Of a stretch of 64,000 nt of DNA, positions 27,378 to 35,641 are shown one piece after another. The stretch covers positions 1,302,001 through 1,366,000 of the forward strand of contig NZ_CP113517.1 of assembly GCF_024360925.2 (NCBI RefSeq), given 5' to 3'. Each line of letters opens with the position of its first letter. Positions within the stretch are counted from its first letter, which is position 1. The notes below the pieces were generated by a model. It worked only from the letters and a program-made list of their open reading frames with translations. It was not told where the DNA came from and did no database searches. This stretch comes from Methylomonas rapida. GTDB lineage: Bacteria > Pseudomonadota > Gammaproteobacteria > Methylococcales > Methylomonadaceae. The translations under genes and the position numbers were made by a program.

Positions 27378-28250
27378 TCATAGGAAGGCTCGATCTATTG
27401 GCGGCCCGTCAAGCACTACGCCGCTCATCGGTCTAATATCAAAAATATAACCGCCAAACAATGAATTAAACTCTTCTTCTACATCTTTGAGGAACTGCAA
27501 GATCAAATTTAATTGATCACGAAAGGTCATACAGTGCCATTCCACACCCGGTGAAATATAATATAAAACTTCTTTTTTAAAACTTTCTAAATCGGACGGA
27601 ACATTCAGCAAGGTGCCAAAGTCCATGCGCGGACTTACTGACTTAAGGTTAAACATCGAAAACATCCAAGAATGAACAGTGTACTGTGACCGCAACTGAT
27701 CAAATATTTCCTTTTTTTCCTGAGATAGATTGTCGTATGCTTTATCGCGATGAACATTAAATTCTTCAGTGTACTGTAGAACGCGATCAGCTGCGTCACC
27801 TATCCTAGGGCAGAAGTATCTTATCCACCAAGCCTCAAAATATCGCTGTTGAAGCTCTAAATAAGTTAATCCGACAATATTTGTATTTCGCGTGTACTGC
27901 TTTGCTCCTGATTGAAGGCCATATTTTGAGACGATAAACCCAATGTTAGCCCCAGTTTCATGCATAACAGTGGTAAATGAGTGCACAACAGATTGAGGCA
28001 CTGCCGCATTCCAATTTTTGCACTCCACAATATATTTAATTTTATCTAAGCTACGGTGGTCTACAGCTAAAACATCTACATTGACGGAGCCGCGAGGCGT
28101 CTGGAGATCCACCTCAACGTCTGCATACAGACCAACGTTGCGGAATAGTCTTCGCACACCTGTTTGTAAGTCTTGCCAGCTTTCTGGATATGGGTCGTCA
28201 ATCATGACTTTCGGCTCAAACTCCTTATTTCTAATGATCAAGCTGTTCAA
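27378..28250 (-). CDS. Mrr/PD-(D/E)XK-type nuclease, putative defence protein
   Basis: 290 residues. The N-terminal half has a restriction-endonuclease fold signature: VDLQTPRGSVNVDVLAVD then KYIVECKNWNAAVP, giving Asp and the ExK (ECK) catalytic pair, as in Mrr-like nucleases. This is followed by GANIGFIVSKYGLQSGAKQYTRNTNIVGLTY, also typical of that group. The C-terminal half is unrecognised. It may cut foreign or modified DNA. First of several AT-rich minus-strand genes that look like a defence island. Confidence 0.65.
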   Translation of the reverse strand: MNSLIIRNKEFEPKVMIDDPYPESWQDLQTGVRRLFRNVGLYADVEVDLQTPRGSVNVDVLAVDHRSLDKIKYIVECKNWNAAVPQSVVHSFTTVMHETGANIGFIVSKYGLQSGAKQYTRNTNIVGLTYLELQQRYFEAWWIRYFCPRIGDAADRVLQYTEEFNVHRDKAYDNLSQEKKEIFDQLRSQYTVHSWMFSMFNLKSVSPRMDFGTLLNVPSDLESFKKEVLYYISPGVEWHCMTFRDQLNLILQFLKDVEEEFNSLFGGYIFDIRPMSGVVLDGPPIDRAFL

Positions 28251-28289
28251 CGCTAACGAAGCGTAGTTTGCGTCTGAACGAGCGCCTTG

Positions 28290-28970
28290 TTATGCAGCTT
28301 TAACTACAATATGGGGATAATCATTTTTTGCCTGATCTACGAATTCTTTTGGCACTAAAATGTATGAAATATCTTGTTTATCAAATTTTAGATAACCTAC
28401 GATTCTTCCGTTCAAGTTTGAAGGCCTAATCATTCCTGGCTTATCTGCTTTATCATGACCTAAAAAGAGATCTGGCTGATATAGAATTCTCCACTCCGAC
28501 TGAAAATAATTGTCTTTCTCTCCTTTGTATTCGAGTTCTTGAGATAACCCGGCAGTAAAATAAAAGCTCAGCAACTCGTTTTCAGTAAATTGATATGGCT
28601 CTACCTCTTCTTTCCACTCTCTATCTTTATTTAAATCTTCAAATTTTCGAAGCAACCCCATTTGTGATTCGATATGAACTAAATTTTCCGAGGTAACGTA
28701 AAGAACAGGGTTCGCTCCATATTTCACCATTGAATCCCTATTGAATGCCACTGCAAATTTACCGAATAACTGTTGATGCTTAGTAATATCAACCTTTTCT
28801 GGGTCTGTAAGACAAGCCATCATAAAATGCTTTTCAAAAGTCTCTTTGGCGAACGTTGGGCAGTAGCTCATGAGAAGCTCTGAAGTATCCAGAATTATCT
28901 TTAGGATGTCATAAGCTTCCTGATCAGTTCGACCGCGCCCCGTGAAATGCAATAAGTTTTTATTGTGCAT
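28290..28970 (-). CDS. AbiGi/DUF2971-like protein
   Basis: 226 residues. The start LLHFTGRG, the middle MMACLTDPEKVDITKHQQLFGKFAVAFNRDSMVKYGANPVLYV and the late SEWRILYQPDLF fit the loosely related AbiGi and DUF2971 families, found in abortive-infection loci. No catalytic residues can be named. It lies 39 bases upstream of the Mrr-like gene on the same strand, so the two may be co-transcribed. Family assignment is tentative. Confidence 0.45.
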   Translation of the reverse strand: MHNKNLLHFTGRGRTDQEAYDILKIILDTSELLMSYCPTFAKETFEKHFMMACLTDPEKVDITKHQQLFGKFAVAFNRDSMVKYGANPVLYVTSENLVHIESQMGLLRKFEDLNKDREWKEEVEPYQFTENELLSFYFTAGLSQELEYKGEKDNYFQSEWRILYQPDLFLGHDKADKPGMIRPSNLNGRIVGYLKFDKQDISYILVPKEFVDQAKNDYPHIVVKAA

Positions 28971-29074
28971 AACTAGTAATTAGATAGTTTCCATATAACT
29001 ACAAGCGAAAGCTCGTTTAACTTATAATTAACTGGCCTGCGCTGCTTTTTTCTCTGGTCCGGTTGAATGTTCGT

Positions 29075-30004
29075 TTAGATTTTGTTCGCAATTCCAAATG
29101 GCACATGAACCATTGGAATATCTCCAGCAGGAGACTCCAAGTGACTGCGCTGGTCATCAAAAAACATATGAGGTTTCATAACCGTCAGTATTCTCGATTT
29201 CTGCATCCCCCCCAGAAAGAAAGATTCGTCAGGGGATACACCCCATTCTTTTAGTGTAGTTACAACCCTTTCATGAGCAGGGGCATTTCGAGCAGTAACA
29301 ATAGCTATTCTTAGAATTTTTTTGTATTCAGGCTCTTCTTTTCGACGTTTTTCCTCTAATTTTTGCATAAATGAAAGTTTTTTGAATAGGTCAGCGAGTG
29401 GGCCTGGTTGGTGGGGAATTGATTGTTTTTCTGTTTCGTAAGCCTGAAATTCATTGAGGTCATTATTCCGTTTATAAACAGTTTCTGCTTCATCGTCGGC
29501 AACTACTCCGTCAAAGTCGAACGCCACCCTTAATTCTCCATCAATTTCGTCATCATAGACCTTTGAAGGAAGCACTGTTCCAGCTGGATAGTTTGCGTCA
29601 ATGGCCATTTGAACATCCTCTTCATTCGCGCTCAGGAACAGTGATGCATTAAAGGCAGGCACGTACTCGTGAGGCGATCTCCCCGTCATAAATCCAGCAC
29701 GGGTTATATCAAGGCCATAGTGTCGAATTGAACGGAAAACCCTCAATCCAGTTTCTGGCGAGTTTCTTGATAAAAGCACAACCTCTACCGGGGACTGCTT
29801 TGGGAATGCCTTGTTAATGCTAAGAAACCGTCGGATAAATGGGAAAGCTACCCCTTTGGGAAAAGGGGTGTTAATGTGTTCTTCTTGATGCAAGCGATAT
29901 GCGTCGACACCTTTAGTAATATAAATTTCGTGTGATTCAGAAAGGTCGAACAGTGCACTAGATGCAACACTGATGACAAATTTTCTTTCTATAGGATATG
30001 CTAT
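29075..30004 (-). CDS. Cytosolic 5'-nucleotidase (PF06189 family) without a standard start codon
   Basis: Expected to remove phosphate from purine or pyrimidine nucleoside monophosphates. The reading frame aligns with the family from VISVASSALFDLSESHEIY on, through GVAFPFIRRFL, VVLLSRNSPETGLRVFRSI, AFDFDGVVADDEAE (the Asp nucleophile motif), IAIVTARNAPAHERV and FFDDQRSH. At the place where a start is expected (30004) the codon is ATA, in AYPIERKF; there is no ATG, GTG or TTG between the upstream stop and codon 38 (TTG 29893), which would drop the first conserved block. Either a rare start is used or the start was mutated. It follows the SIR2 gene by 71 bases on the same strand. Confidence 0.7.
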   Translation of the reverse strand: MAYPIERKFVISVASSALFDLSESHEIYITKGVDAYRLHQEEHINTPFPKGVAFPFIRRFLSINKAFPKQSPVEVVLLSRNSPETGLRVFRSIRHYGLDITRAGFMTGRSPHEYVPAFNASLFLSANEEDVQMAIDANYPAGTVLPSKVYDDEIDGELRVAFDFDGVVADDEAETVYKRNNDLNEFQAYETEKQSIPHQPGPLADLFKKLSFMQKLEEKRRKEEPEYKKILRIAIVTARNAPAHERVVTTLKEWGVSPDESFFLGGMQKSRILTVMKPHMFFDDQRSHLESPAGDIPMVHVPFGIANKI

Positions 30005-30075
30005 AAAGGAAATTTAAAGATCATGATAATTGGGGAGAGCTTACGAACGAATTGACATATGTTGTATACTCAAAC

Positions 30076-30864
30076 TCAACGGAACTGCTCCAAAAAATCT
30101 TGGAGCGCCTTTTGCGGATCATCCTCCGAAGATGTAATCATTTTAATACCCCATTGATCGAGTATTGCTTCCTGAATTGGATTCGGTCGATGAGTAAATA
30201 CATACGATCTTGGTTGGACACCTCCACCGTTATTTGTCTTCCACAATTTGGCAAGCTTGTAAAATAAAAAACGAAGATTGACGTCGGTTAGGCTATAACC
30301 AATGAAAAGGACAGATTTTCCAAGAACATCTGATCTCAATTTGATATCCAAAGGCGTCTCAAACTCTAGTCGTTCATAATAGCTCGACTCATCAAGAACG
30401 ATTGTGTCGTCGTTGTCAAAATCTCCATGGAACTTTATTATCTGCGTCACACCATCTTTAATTTGTGGTATATCAGATACACTGGAGATTTTTATATATC
30501 GTTTATCATAATATTCAAATGACTTTTCAATCAATCGATCATAATTTGTAGTATAAATAATATGGAATTTAGAATTCGCAATTAATCTATGAATATCAGA
30601 ACCAGTCAGATCTACTTTGTCAGAGTGCCAGTTTGTATCCATCCAGCTTCGTAAAGGCCCAATATTCCCTTTCTTTACTCTGTAATACTCCGCTAATGCA
30701 AGACTATTTCCAAATGTTTTATATATTTCGGGATCATATCCAAGCTCTCTAGCCACGTGATCGATCAGTTCCGACCAAGTTGGCAACCCAAGGTTGTTAG
30801 AGAGTCCAGCCCCTATGAAAAGAATTAAGTTTCTATCCTTGTAGGAGGCGATTAATTCATCCAT
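30076..30864 (-). CDS. SIR2-family protein, KomC-like defence effector
   Basis: 262 residues, essentially one SIR2 domain: GAGLS (18-22), TTNYD (105-109), KFHGD with His146 as the likely catalytic residue, and LFIGYSLTD (186-194). Stand-alone SIR2 proteins with these motifs act in several anti-phage systems as NAD-consuming effectors. The start overlaps the stop of the HAM1-family gene by one base (TAATG), so the two are translated together. SIR2 paired with HAM1 is the arrangement of KomC/KomB in the Kongming system. The gene is AT-rich relative to the flanking chromosome. Confidence 0.75.
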   Translation of the reverse strand: MDELIASYKDRNLILFIGAGLSNNLGLPTWSELIDHVARELGYDPEIYKTFGNSLALAEYYRVKKGNIGPLRSWMDTNWHSDKVDLTGSDIHRLIANSKFHIIYTTNYDRLIEKSFEYYDKRYIKISSVSDIPQIKDGVTQIIKFHGDFDNDDTIVLDESSYYERLEFETPLDIKLRSDVLGKSVLFIGYSLTDVNLRFLFYKLAKLWKTNNGGGVQPRSYVFTHRPNPIQEAILDQWGIKMITSSEDDPQKALQDFLEQFR

Positions 30865-31418
30865 TACAAAATTTCCTTAAGTAAGAATTCTCGAAATTTA
30901 TCGAATGCTATCTTTCGCATAGAAATTTCATTCTTTTTATTACCTAGCTCTGCAAAGGTTTTGTCATAACCCTTTGGTATAAAAATACAGTCCCATTGAA
31001 AATCTCGACTTCCTCTTGGTTCGGGAGAAATATTTCCATCAATCGAACCCTCGAAAATATGAATCTTCTTCGCATCACAATAAGCAATTACCGTTTTAGC
31101 TGTTAAAGAAGTGTCTTCAAGGTTTCCGAGTAACTTTGAAAAGTTATCAGCTTCTAATTTGTCCCAAAACACTTGAGTCAAACCACCAGGAAAACCTTGC
31201 AATGAATTAATATAAAGACCAGTATGCTCTATAAAAACTTGGCGTCCTATTTTGTCAAATGCCTTAAGAACTTTATCCCTTACGATATCTTGAATGTCTT
31301 CTGTCTGAATTTCATGAATTTTCAGAGGGACATCAACTATCGACACTCCTATGTCACCGAGTATTGCCTCGACTTCTTTAGCCTTATAAGGGTTTTTTGT
31401 TACAAATCTTATTTCCAT
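30864..31418 (-). CDS. HAM1/RdgB-family protein (KomB-like), active-site Asp replaced
   Basis: 184 residues from ATG 31418 ([10 protein letters not shown]). The family normally hydrolyses (d)ITP and XTP to monophosphates. The phosphate-binding TxNxxKxxE is kept (Thr7, Asn9, Lys12, Glu15), as are FQWD near 140-143 and GYDKTFAEL. The metal/base motif, usually DDSGL or EDTGL, is EHTGL here (Glu64-His65), and SHR is SMR (166-168). The lost Asp suggests binding of a nucleotide with little or no hydrolysis, as expected for a sensor. It is translationally coupled to the SIR2 gene. The ISAs1 element begins 98 bases upstream of its start. Confidence 0.75.
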   Translation of the reverse strand: MEIRFVTKNPYKAKEVEAILGDIGVSIVDVPLKIHEIQTEDIQDIVRDKVLKAFDKIGRQVFIEHTGLYINSLQGFPGGLTQVFWDKLEADNFSKLLGNLEDTSLTAKTVIAYCDAKKIHIFEGSIDGNISPEPRGSRDFQWDCIFIPKGYDKTFAELGNKKNEISMRKIAFDKFREFLLKEIL

Positions 31419-31516
31419 TATCTTGCTCAATGCTTGAACTGACGACTGGTAATGATTCAAGTTCGGCCATTGAACCAGATAGAGCAATAGACCGCAACGG
31501 GTCGCCAAGTGACCGT

Positions 31517-32707
31517 CAGGGCAATCGCGCTTTGTAGCACTTGCACGGGCAAGGGGTTTAGTATAGCGATTTTGCCTAATATCCCAGATGCTCCCAGATC
31601 CAACCCCCTATTTTGCTGACCTCACAGACCCGCGGCGAGAGGGCAAAAACAAACTCCACAAACTCACGGATATCGTGATGATCGTCTTATGCGCAGTATT
31701 GAGCGGCATCGAGGATTGGGTCGGCATGGAAGAGTTTGCCGAAGAAAAAGAAGATTGGCTGCGGACCTTTTTGGAATTACCGAATGGAATTCCCTCGCAC
31801 GATACCCTGAGTAATGTCTTGGGCCGCCTGAATCCCCAAGCGTTTGCCGAGACCTTTCAACGTTGGGTGCAGGCGGCATTGCCAAGCCTTTCAGGACAGC
31901 AAGTCTGTTTGGACGGCAAGACCTTGCGCGGCAGCCGCGAAGGGGATAAGGCCGTGCATTTGATGAGCGCCTTTGCGGCTGAAGCGCGTTGGGTGTTGGC
32001 GCAACAGGCGGTGGATGAGAAGACTAACGAAATCAAGGCGATCCCCGATTTATTGTCGATGTTGGACATCAAAGGAGCTCTGATCTCGATCGATGCCATG
32101 GGTTGTCAAAAAGCCATTGCGAAAACCATCGTTACGGCGCAAGCGGATTACGTGTTGGCACTGAAGGATAATCATCCGAACCTTTGCGAGGATGTCAGGT
32201 TGTGGCTGGATACTGAAAATGCCAACGACCGCTTACCGGTCTACGAAACCATCGACAAAGATCACGGTCGCCTGGAAATACGCCGTTACAGCTTGAGTAG
32301 CGAGATTGCTTGGTTGACGCAAAAACCTGACTGGGCCGGGCTACAAGCCATTGGTCGGGTTGAATCGATTCGCACCCTCGGTGACAAGACCTCGGTTGAG
32401 TGTCGCTACTATTTGTGTTCGTTTACGGATTTGCAGCGCTTTGCCGAAGGGGTACGGCAGCATTGGGCGATAGAAAATTCCCAGCACTGGGTGCTGGATG
32501 TGCAGTTTGGCGAAGATGCGAATCGCGCCAGAACAGATCATTCCGCCGAAAACTTGGCGTTGATGCGACGGATGGCACTCAATTTACTACGAAATAACGG
32601 ACCTACTAAAGACAGCTTGAAGCGCCGCAAGTTGCGAGCATGTTTGAACGATAACTATCGCTTTAAATTACTCTTCGGAACATCTGCAACATAGCGCGAT
32701 TGCCCTG
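31517..32707 (+). mobile_element. ISAs1-family insertion sequence (1191 bp)
   Basis: Terminal inverted repeats CAGGGCAATCGCGCT are exact at both ends, and a 10-bp target duplication AAGTGACCGT flanks it (31507-31516, 32708-32717). It is inserted in the region upstream of the HAM1-SIR2 pair and may have displaced their promoter or a third gene. Confidence 0.95.
31588..32694 (+). CDS. ISAs1-family transposase
   Basis: 368 residues with the N-terminal DDE_Tnp_1-associated domain ([22 protein letters not shown]) and the DDE core: [22 protein letters not shown] and the C-terminal [20 protein letters not shown]. Full length and intact. Confidence 0.95.
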   Translation: MLPDPTPYFADLTDPRREGKNKLHKLTDIVMIVLCAVLSGIEDWVGMEEFAEEKEDWLRTFLELPNGIPSHDTLSNVLGRLNPQAFAETFQRWVQAALPSLSGQQVCLDGKTLRGSREGDKAVHLMSAFAAEARWVLAQQAVDEKTNEIKAIPDLLSMLDIKGALISIDAMGCQKAIAKTIVTAQADYVLALKDNHPNLCEDVRLWLDTENANDRLPVYETIDKDHGRLEIRRYSLSSEIAWLTQKPDWAGLQAIGRVESIRTLGDKTSVECRYYLCSFTDLQRFAEGVRQHWAIENSQHWVLDVQFGEDANRARTDHSAENLALMRRMALNLLRNNGPTKDSLKRRKLRACLNDNYRFKLLFGTSAT

Positions 32708-32873
32708 AAGTGACCGTCTTCTCCTCGGATTCATAGCCGCGAAACGGTCAATGAAATTCCGACTCCTGAAAGCGGCCTGTCGTCGAGGAGTCTAGTCGAA
32801 CCTTTGCCACCACTCAAGATGGCTTTTTGATAGAAATTTGGGTTGCCAATATTTCATTAGATTTAAAATTTCG

Positions 32874-33512
32874 CTAAGTCATCAGCTGATCTGCAATGGT
32901 AAGCGCTGAATATACTTCTCTCCTGAAAGAGATTGTCTCAGGATACCCTTCTAGCCCTAACACCCTCACTGTACCGGGTTCATGTCCGTGCATGCAGACT
33001 AACGTTGATACGGCGAATTCGTCGGGTACTAAGGCTTGGTGGTAGGTATGGCGTTCTACGTTATAAGTAGAGCCAAGCTCTATGGTGTTACGATTTGCGA
33101 TAATCGGATGGACTCGTGTAGTCGTTTTGTAAAGAATGTTTGACGTGGCTGACGCATATCTATCGCCGTTATAACCAACTTGGTAGACCGGCTGGCCACC
33201 AATTTGAACTGGCTCTACATAATAAAGAATATTGGTGAGGCTCCCTTGTAATATACGACTTTCTATATGCCGATCATGCGTATGAATAAAAGCAGGCATT
33301 CCGGTGATAGTTCGTGAGCCTTTAGGCCAAAAATGGAATCGCCATTCTTCTGTTTCAGTGCAACATAGAAGTACAACGTAAAATCCGTGTGGGTGCATAA
33401 GACAGATCGGATCTTCCCGTTTCAGCCAATTCTTCACTGCGTCCAGAATAGAGGATTGAGGTGCAGTGCGAACGTAATCTCGCGTCAAAGGAAAGCCGAC
33501 ATCAACGGACAT
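32874..33512 (-). CDS. Cupin-like protein coupled to a two-TM protein, unrecognised
   Basis: 212 residues from ATG 33512 (MSVDVGFPLTRD), whose start overlaps the stop of the upstream gene by 11 bases; a longer start at 33596 would overlap it by 95. Visible features: LMHPHGFYVVLL (about 39-50), WRFHFWP, a possible cupin metal motif HTHDRHIE (77-84), a later His in ERHTYHQAL (about 158), and the ending VRVLGLEGYPETISFRREVYS. This looks like a double-stranded beta-helix (cupin) fold of the cysteine-dioxygenase-like sort, but no family is certain and a substrate cannot be named. Its strict coupling to the membrane gene suggests a joint task. Confidence 0.5.
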   Translation of the reverse strand: MSVDVGFPLTRDYVRTAPQSSILDAVKNWLKREDPICLMHPHGFYVVLLCCTETEEWRFHFWPKGSRTITGMPAFIHTHDRHIESRILQGSLTNILYYVEPVQIGGQPVYQVGYNGDRYASATSNILYKTTTRVHPIIANRNTIELGSTYNVERHTYHQALVPDEFAVSTLVCMHGHEPGTVRVLGLEGYPETISFRREVYSALTIADQLMT

Positions 33513-34383
33513 AAGGCGATGGTGATTTTGTAGCCTCACCGGCTGATTGCTTCTCTTGATTCGTAATTCCAGCACTCTCTCCAAACATCGCTTCAAGCGT
33601 TGCTGGTAAAACCCGGTTCACATCATTTTCCACTCGGTACGCTTCATCACGAATCCAACCAAATTCAGTAACAAAGGCAGAGAAGTCACGATGATCTCTA
33701 AAATAGCGTGCAGCTGTATCTTTTGGATCCTCACGGGTGATGAGAATTTCATTGGAGGATCCCTCAATACGGAAAGTTGACAGTCGCTTGCTCAGAAACA
33801 ACTGGATATCAACCAAACCAGGATTTTCGCGAGATACTCGAATAAGTTCGAGTATGGTCGCTAAAACCTCCTGTCTTACGTAAGATTCATCCCAGAGCTT
33901 CCGGTCGAACGACGCTACTTTGCGGTAATTGGCGTATTTTTGACAGACGGTTTTATCGCGAAAGTCAATTAAGATTACTTCAACTCGAATCGGATTACGG
34001 GCTTCGCGAGCCCGCTTAACAAGTATTGGAAGAATTTCGGCACGAAAATGTCGTCCTGTACGAACGAAAATTTTGTAATCTGCAGCATTTTTAGCGATGA
34101 ACTCCAAAGTCTCGGCGATATCTTCTGGGAGTAATATTGATTTCGCAGTAATGTCGTTTGGATCGATGAAAAAATAATAGATATATAAACCAGATACTAG
34201 GGCGAATACGCCACTCGCTACAATCGAAATGGTCAAATTGTTAAGCGCGTTCCATAGCGGCGTATTTGGTGCTAAATAAGAAATCGCAAGAATGGCAATA
34301 ATAGCAATGAGAAGTACTGCGCCAGATACAAATAAAAAATTTCTTCGTTGGGAGGTTGAGCTAAGGATGCCGGAAAGGGACAT
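33502..34383 (-). CDS. Two-TM protein with large cytoplasmic domain, unrecognised
   Basis: 293 residues. Two membrane helices lie close to the N-terminus (about 15-36 and 48-71), followed by about 220 cytoplasmic residues with YKIFVRTGRHFRAEILPILVKRA, then IRVEVILIDFRD and RKLWDESYVRQEVLATILELI. The alternating strands and helices, and the way RTGRHF starts a domain, recall phospholipase-D-like or receptor-like modules, but no HKD motif is present and I cannot assign a family. A 2-TM anchor plus soluble domain is common among membrane-acting defence effectors. It is upstream of and overlaps the cupin-like gene. Confidence 0.5.
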   Translation of the reverse strand: MSLSGILSSTSQRRNFLFVSGAVLLIAIIAILAISYLAPNTPLWNALNNLTISIVASGVFALVSGLYIYYFFIDPNDITAKSILLPEDIAETLEFIAKNAADYKIFVRTGRHFRAEILPILVKRAREARNPIRVEVILIDFRDKTVCQKYANYRKVASFDRKLWDESYVRQEVLATILELIRVSRENPGLVDIQLFLSKRLSTFRIEGSSNEILITREDPKDTAARYFRDHRDFSAFVTEFGWIRDEAYRVENDVNRVLPATLEAMFGESAGITNQEKQSAGEATKSPSPYVR

Positions 34384-34753
34384 AGTTCGTTAAATGATTA
34401 TTTCGTTCGTCAGCAGTCGCATATAACATCACGGCGCATACTCAAATACAAGCAATCTCAATGGAACTGTCCGCATTTCAGATTTCTCAAGGAGACGTAG
34501 CCATTTTTGGTTGGAGTGAGGCAGTGATAATATCAATTTGCTCGCCGAAAACCGGACAGCAGACAGGAGTACAGGATATCTTAACTGTTCAAATCGGATA
34601 GATACCCTGACCGGCAGGTTATGGCCGATGGACGAAACCGCTACGCGGTATGGAGTCTGTGTAGCCAAGCCTGAGGGCAATTGGCAGCATATCGAGTGTT
34701 TTTCCTATCCAAGAGACGGGGTAATCCGCCTCGTTCAAGATAGGAGTCGTGTC
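34384..34753. other. Left flank of the IS91-type module
   Basis: About 370 bases without a convincing gene. The reading frame of the recombinase is open from 34538, but the likely start is ATG 34754. This stretch probably contains the left end of the IS91-type element; its exact end was not determined. Confidence 0.4.
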
Positions 34754-35629
34754 ATGACCTCCACAGACAAACCCATCAGCCCATTACGCCAACGCATGAT
34801 CGACGACATGCGGATGCGCAAACTGTCATCCCAAACCCAAGCCAGTTATATTCGCGTCGTGAAGCGATTCGCTAAGTTCCTGGGTCGGTCACCGGATACC
34901 GCCAACGCTGAAGATTTGCGCCGTTATCAGCTGCATTTGGTCGACTCCGGTATTTCGGCGATTTCCCTAAATGCCAATCTTACCGGTCTGAAGTTTCTGT
35001 TCGAAACTACGTTAGATCATCCGGCGTTAATGGCCAAGATGCATACGGTGCATGAGCCTCGCAAACTGCCGGTGGTCTTGAGTCGCGAAGAGGTGGCTCG
35101 TTTGCTCGCCGCCGCCGATAATCTCAAACACCAGACGGCTTTATCGGTCGCGTACGGCGCCGGCTTGCGGGCTAGCGAGGTGGTGGCGCTGAAGGTCAGC
35201 GACATCGATAGCCAGCGCATGACCTTACGCGTCGAACAGGGTAAAGGAGCTAAGGATCGCTACGCGATGTTGTCGCCGGTACTGCTGGAACGCTTGCGCG
35301 CCTGGTGGAAGTTTGCGCATGCCCAAGGCAAAATGCTGCCAGGCGGTTGGCTGTTTCCGGGGTTGGACCCTGTCGACCCGCTCAGCACCCGTCAACTCAC
35401 CCGCGCCGTCCATGCCGCCGCTGAGGCCGCAGGGATAGACAAGCGGGTATCGATGCATACGCTGAGGCATAGCTTTGCGACCCACTTGCTGGAGCAGAAG
35501 GTCGACATCCGCGTCATCCAGGTATTGCTCGGCCACAAGAAGCTGGAGACCACGGCATTGTATGCGCAGGTGGCCACCGATATTCTGCGGGAGGTCGTCA
35601 GTCCGATCGAGACTTTGCCGTTAATGTAG
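34754..35629 (+). CDS. Tyrosine recombinase of an IS91-type element
   Basis: 291 residues from ATG 34754 with TAGGAG before it. N-terminal SAM-like domain (LRQRMIDDMRMRKLSSQTQASYIR) and catalytic domain with the Arg in GAGLRASEV, HTLRHSF, LLGHKKLETT and final Tyr in TALYAQV. This recombinase paired with the HUH transposase just downstream (12-base gap) is the usual two-gene content of one IS91 subgroup. Not the integrase of the conjugative element. Confidence 0.85.
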   Translation: MTSTDKPISPLRQRMIDDMRMRKLSSQTQASYIRVVKRFAKFLGRSPDTANAEDLRRYQLHLVDSGISAISLNANLTGLKFLFETTLDHPALMAKMHTVHEPRKLPVVLSREEVARLLAAADNLKHQTALSVAYGAGLRASEVVALKVSDIDSQRMTLRVEQGKGAKDRYAMLSPVLLERLRAWWKFAHAQGKMLPGGWLFPGLDPVDPLSTRQLTRAVHAAAEAAGIDKRVSMHTLRHSFATHLLEQKVDIRVIQVLLGHKKLETTALYAQVATDILREVVSPIETLPLM

Positions 35630-35641
35630 TCGAGTAAGCCC

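Noticed and set aside
34538..34753. N-terminal extension of the IS91-type recombinase
   Set aside because: Conserved recombinase sequence begins after ATG 34754, which has a ribosome site; the preceding codons show no similarity to recombinases.
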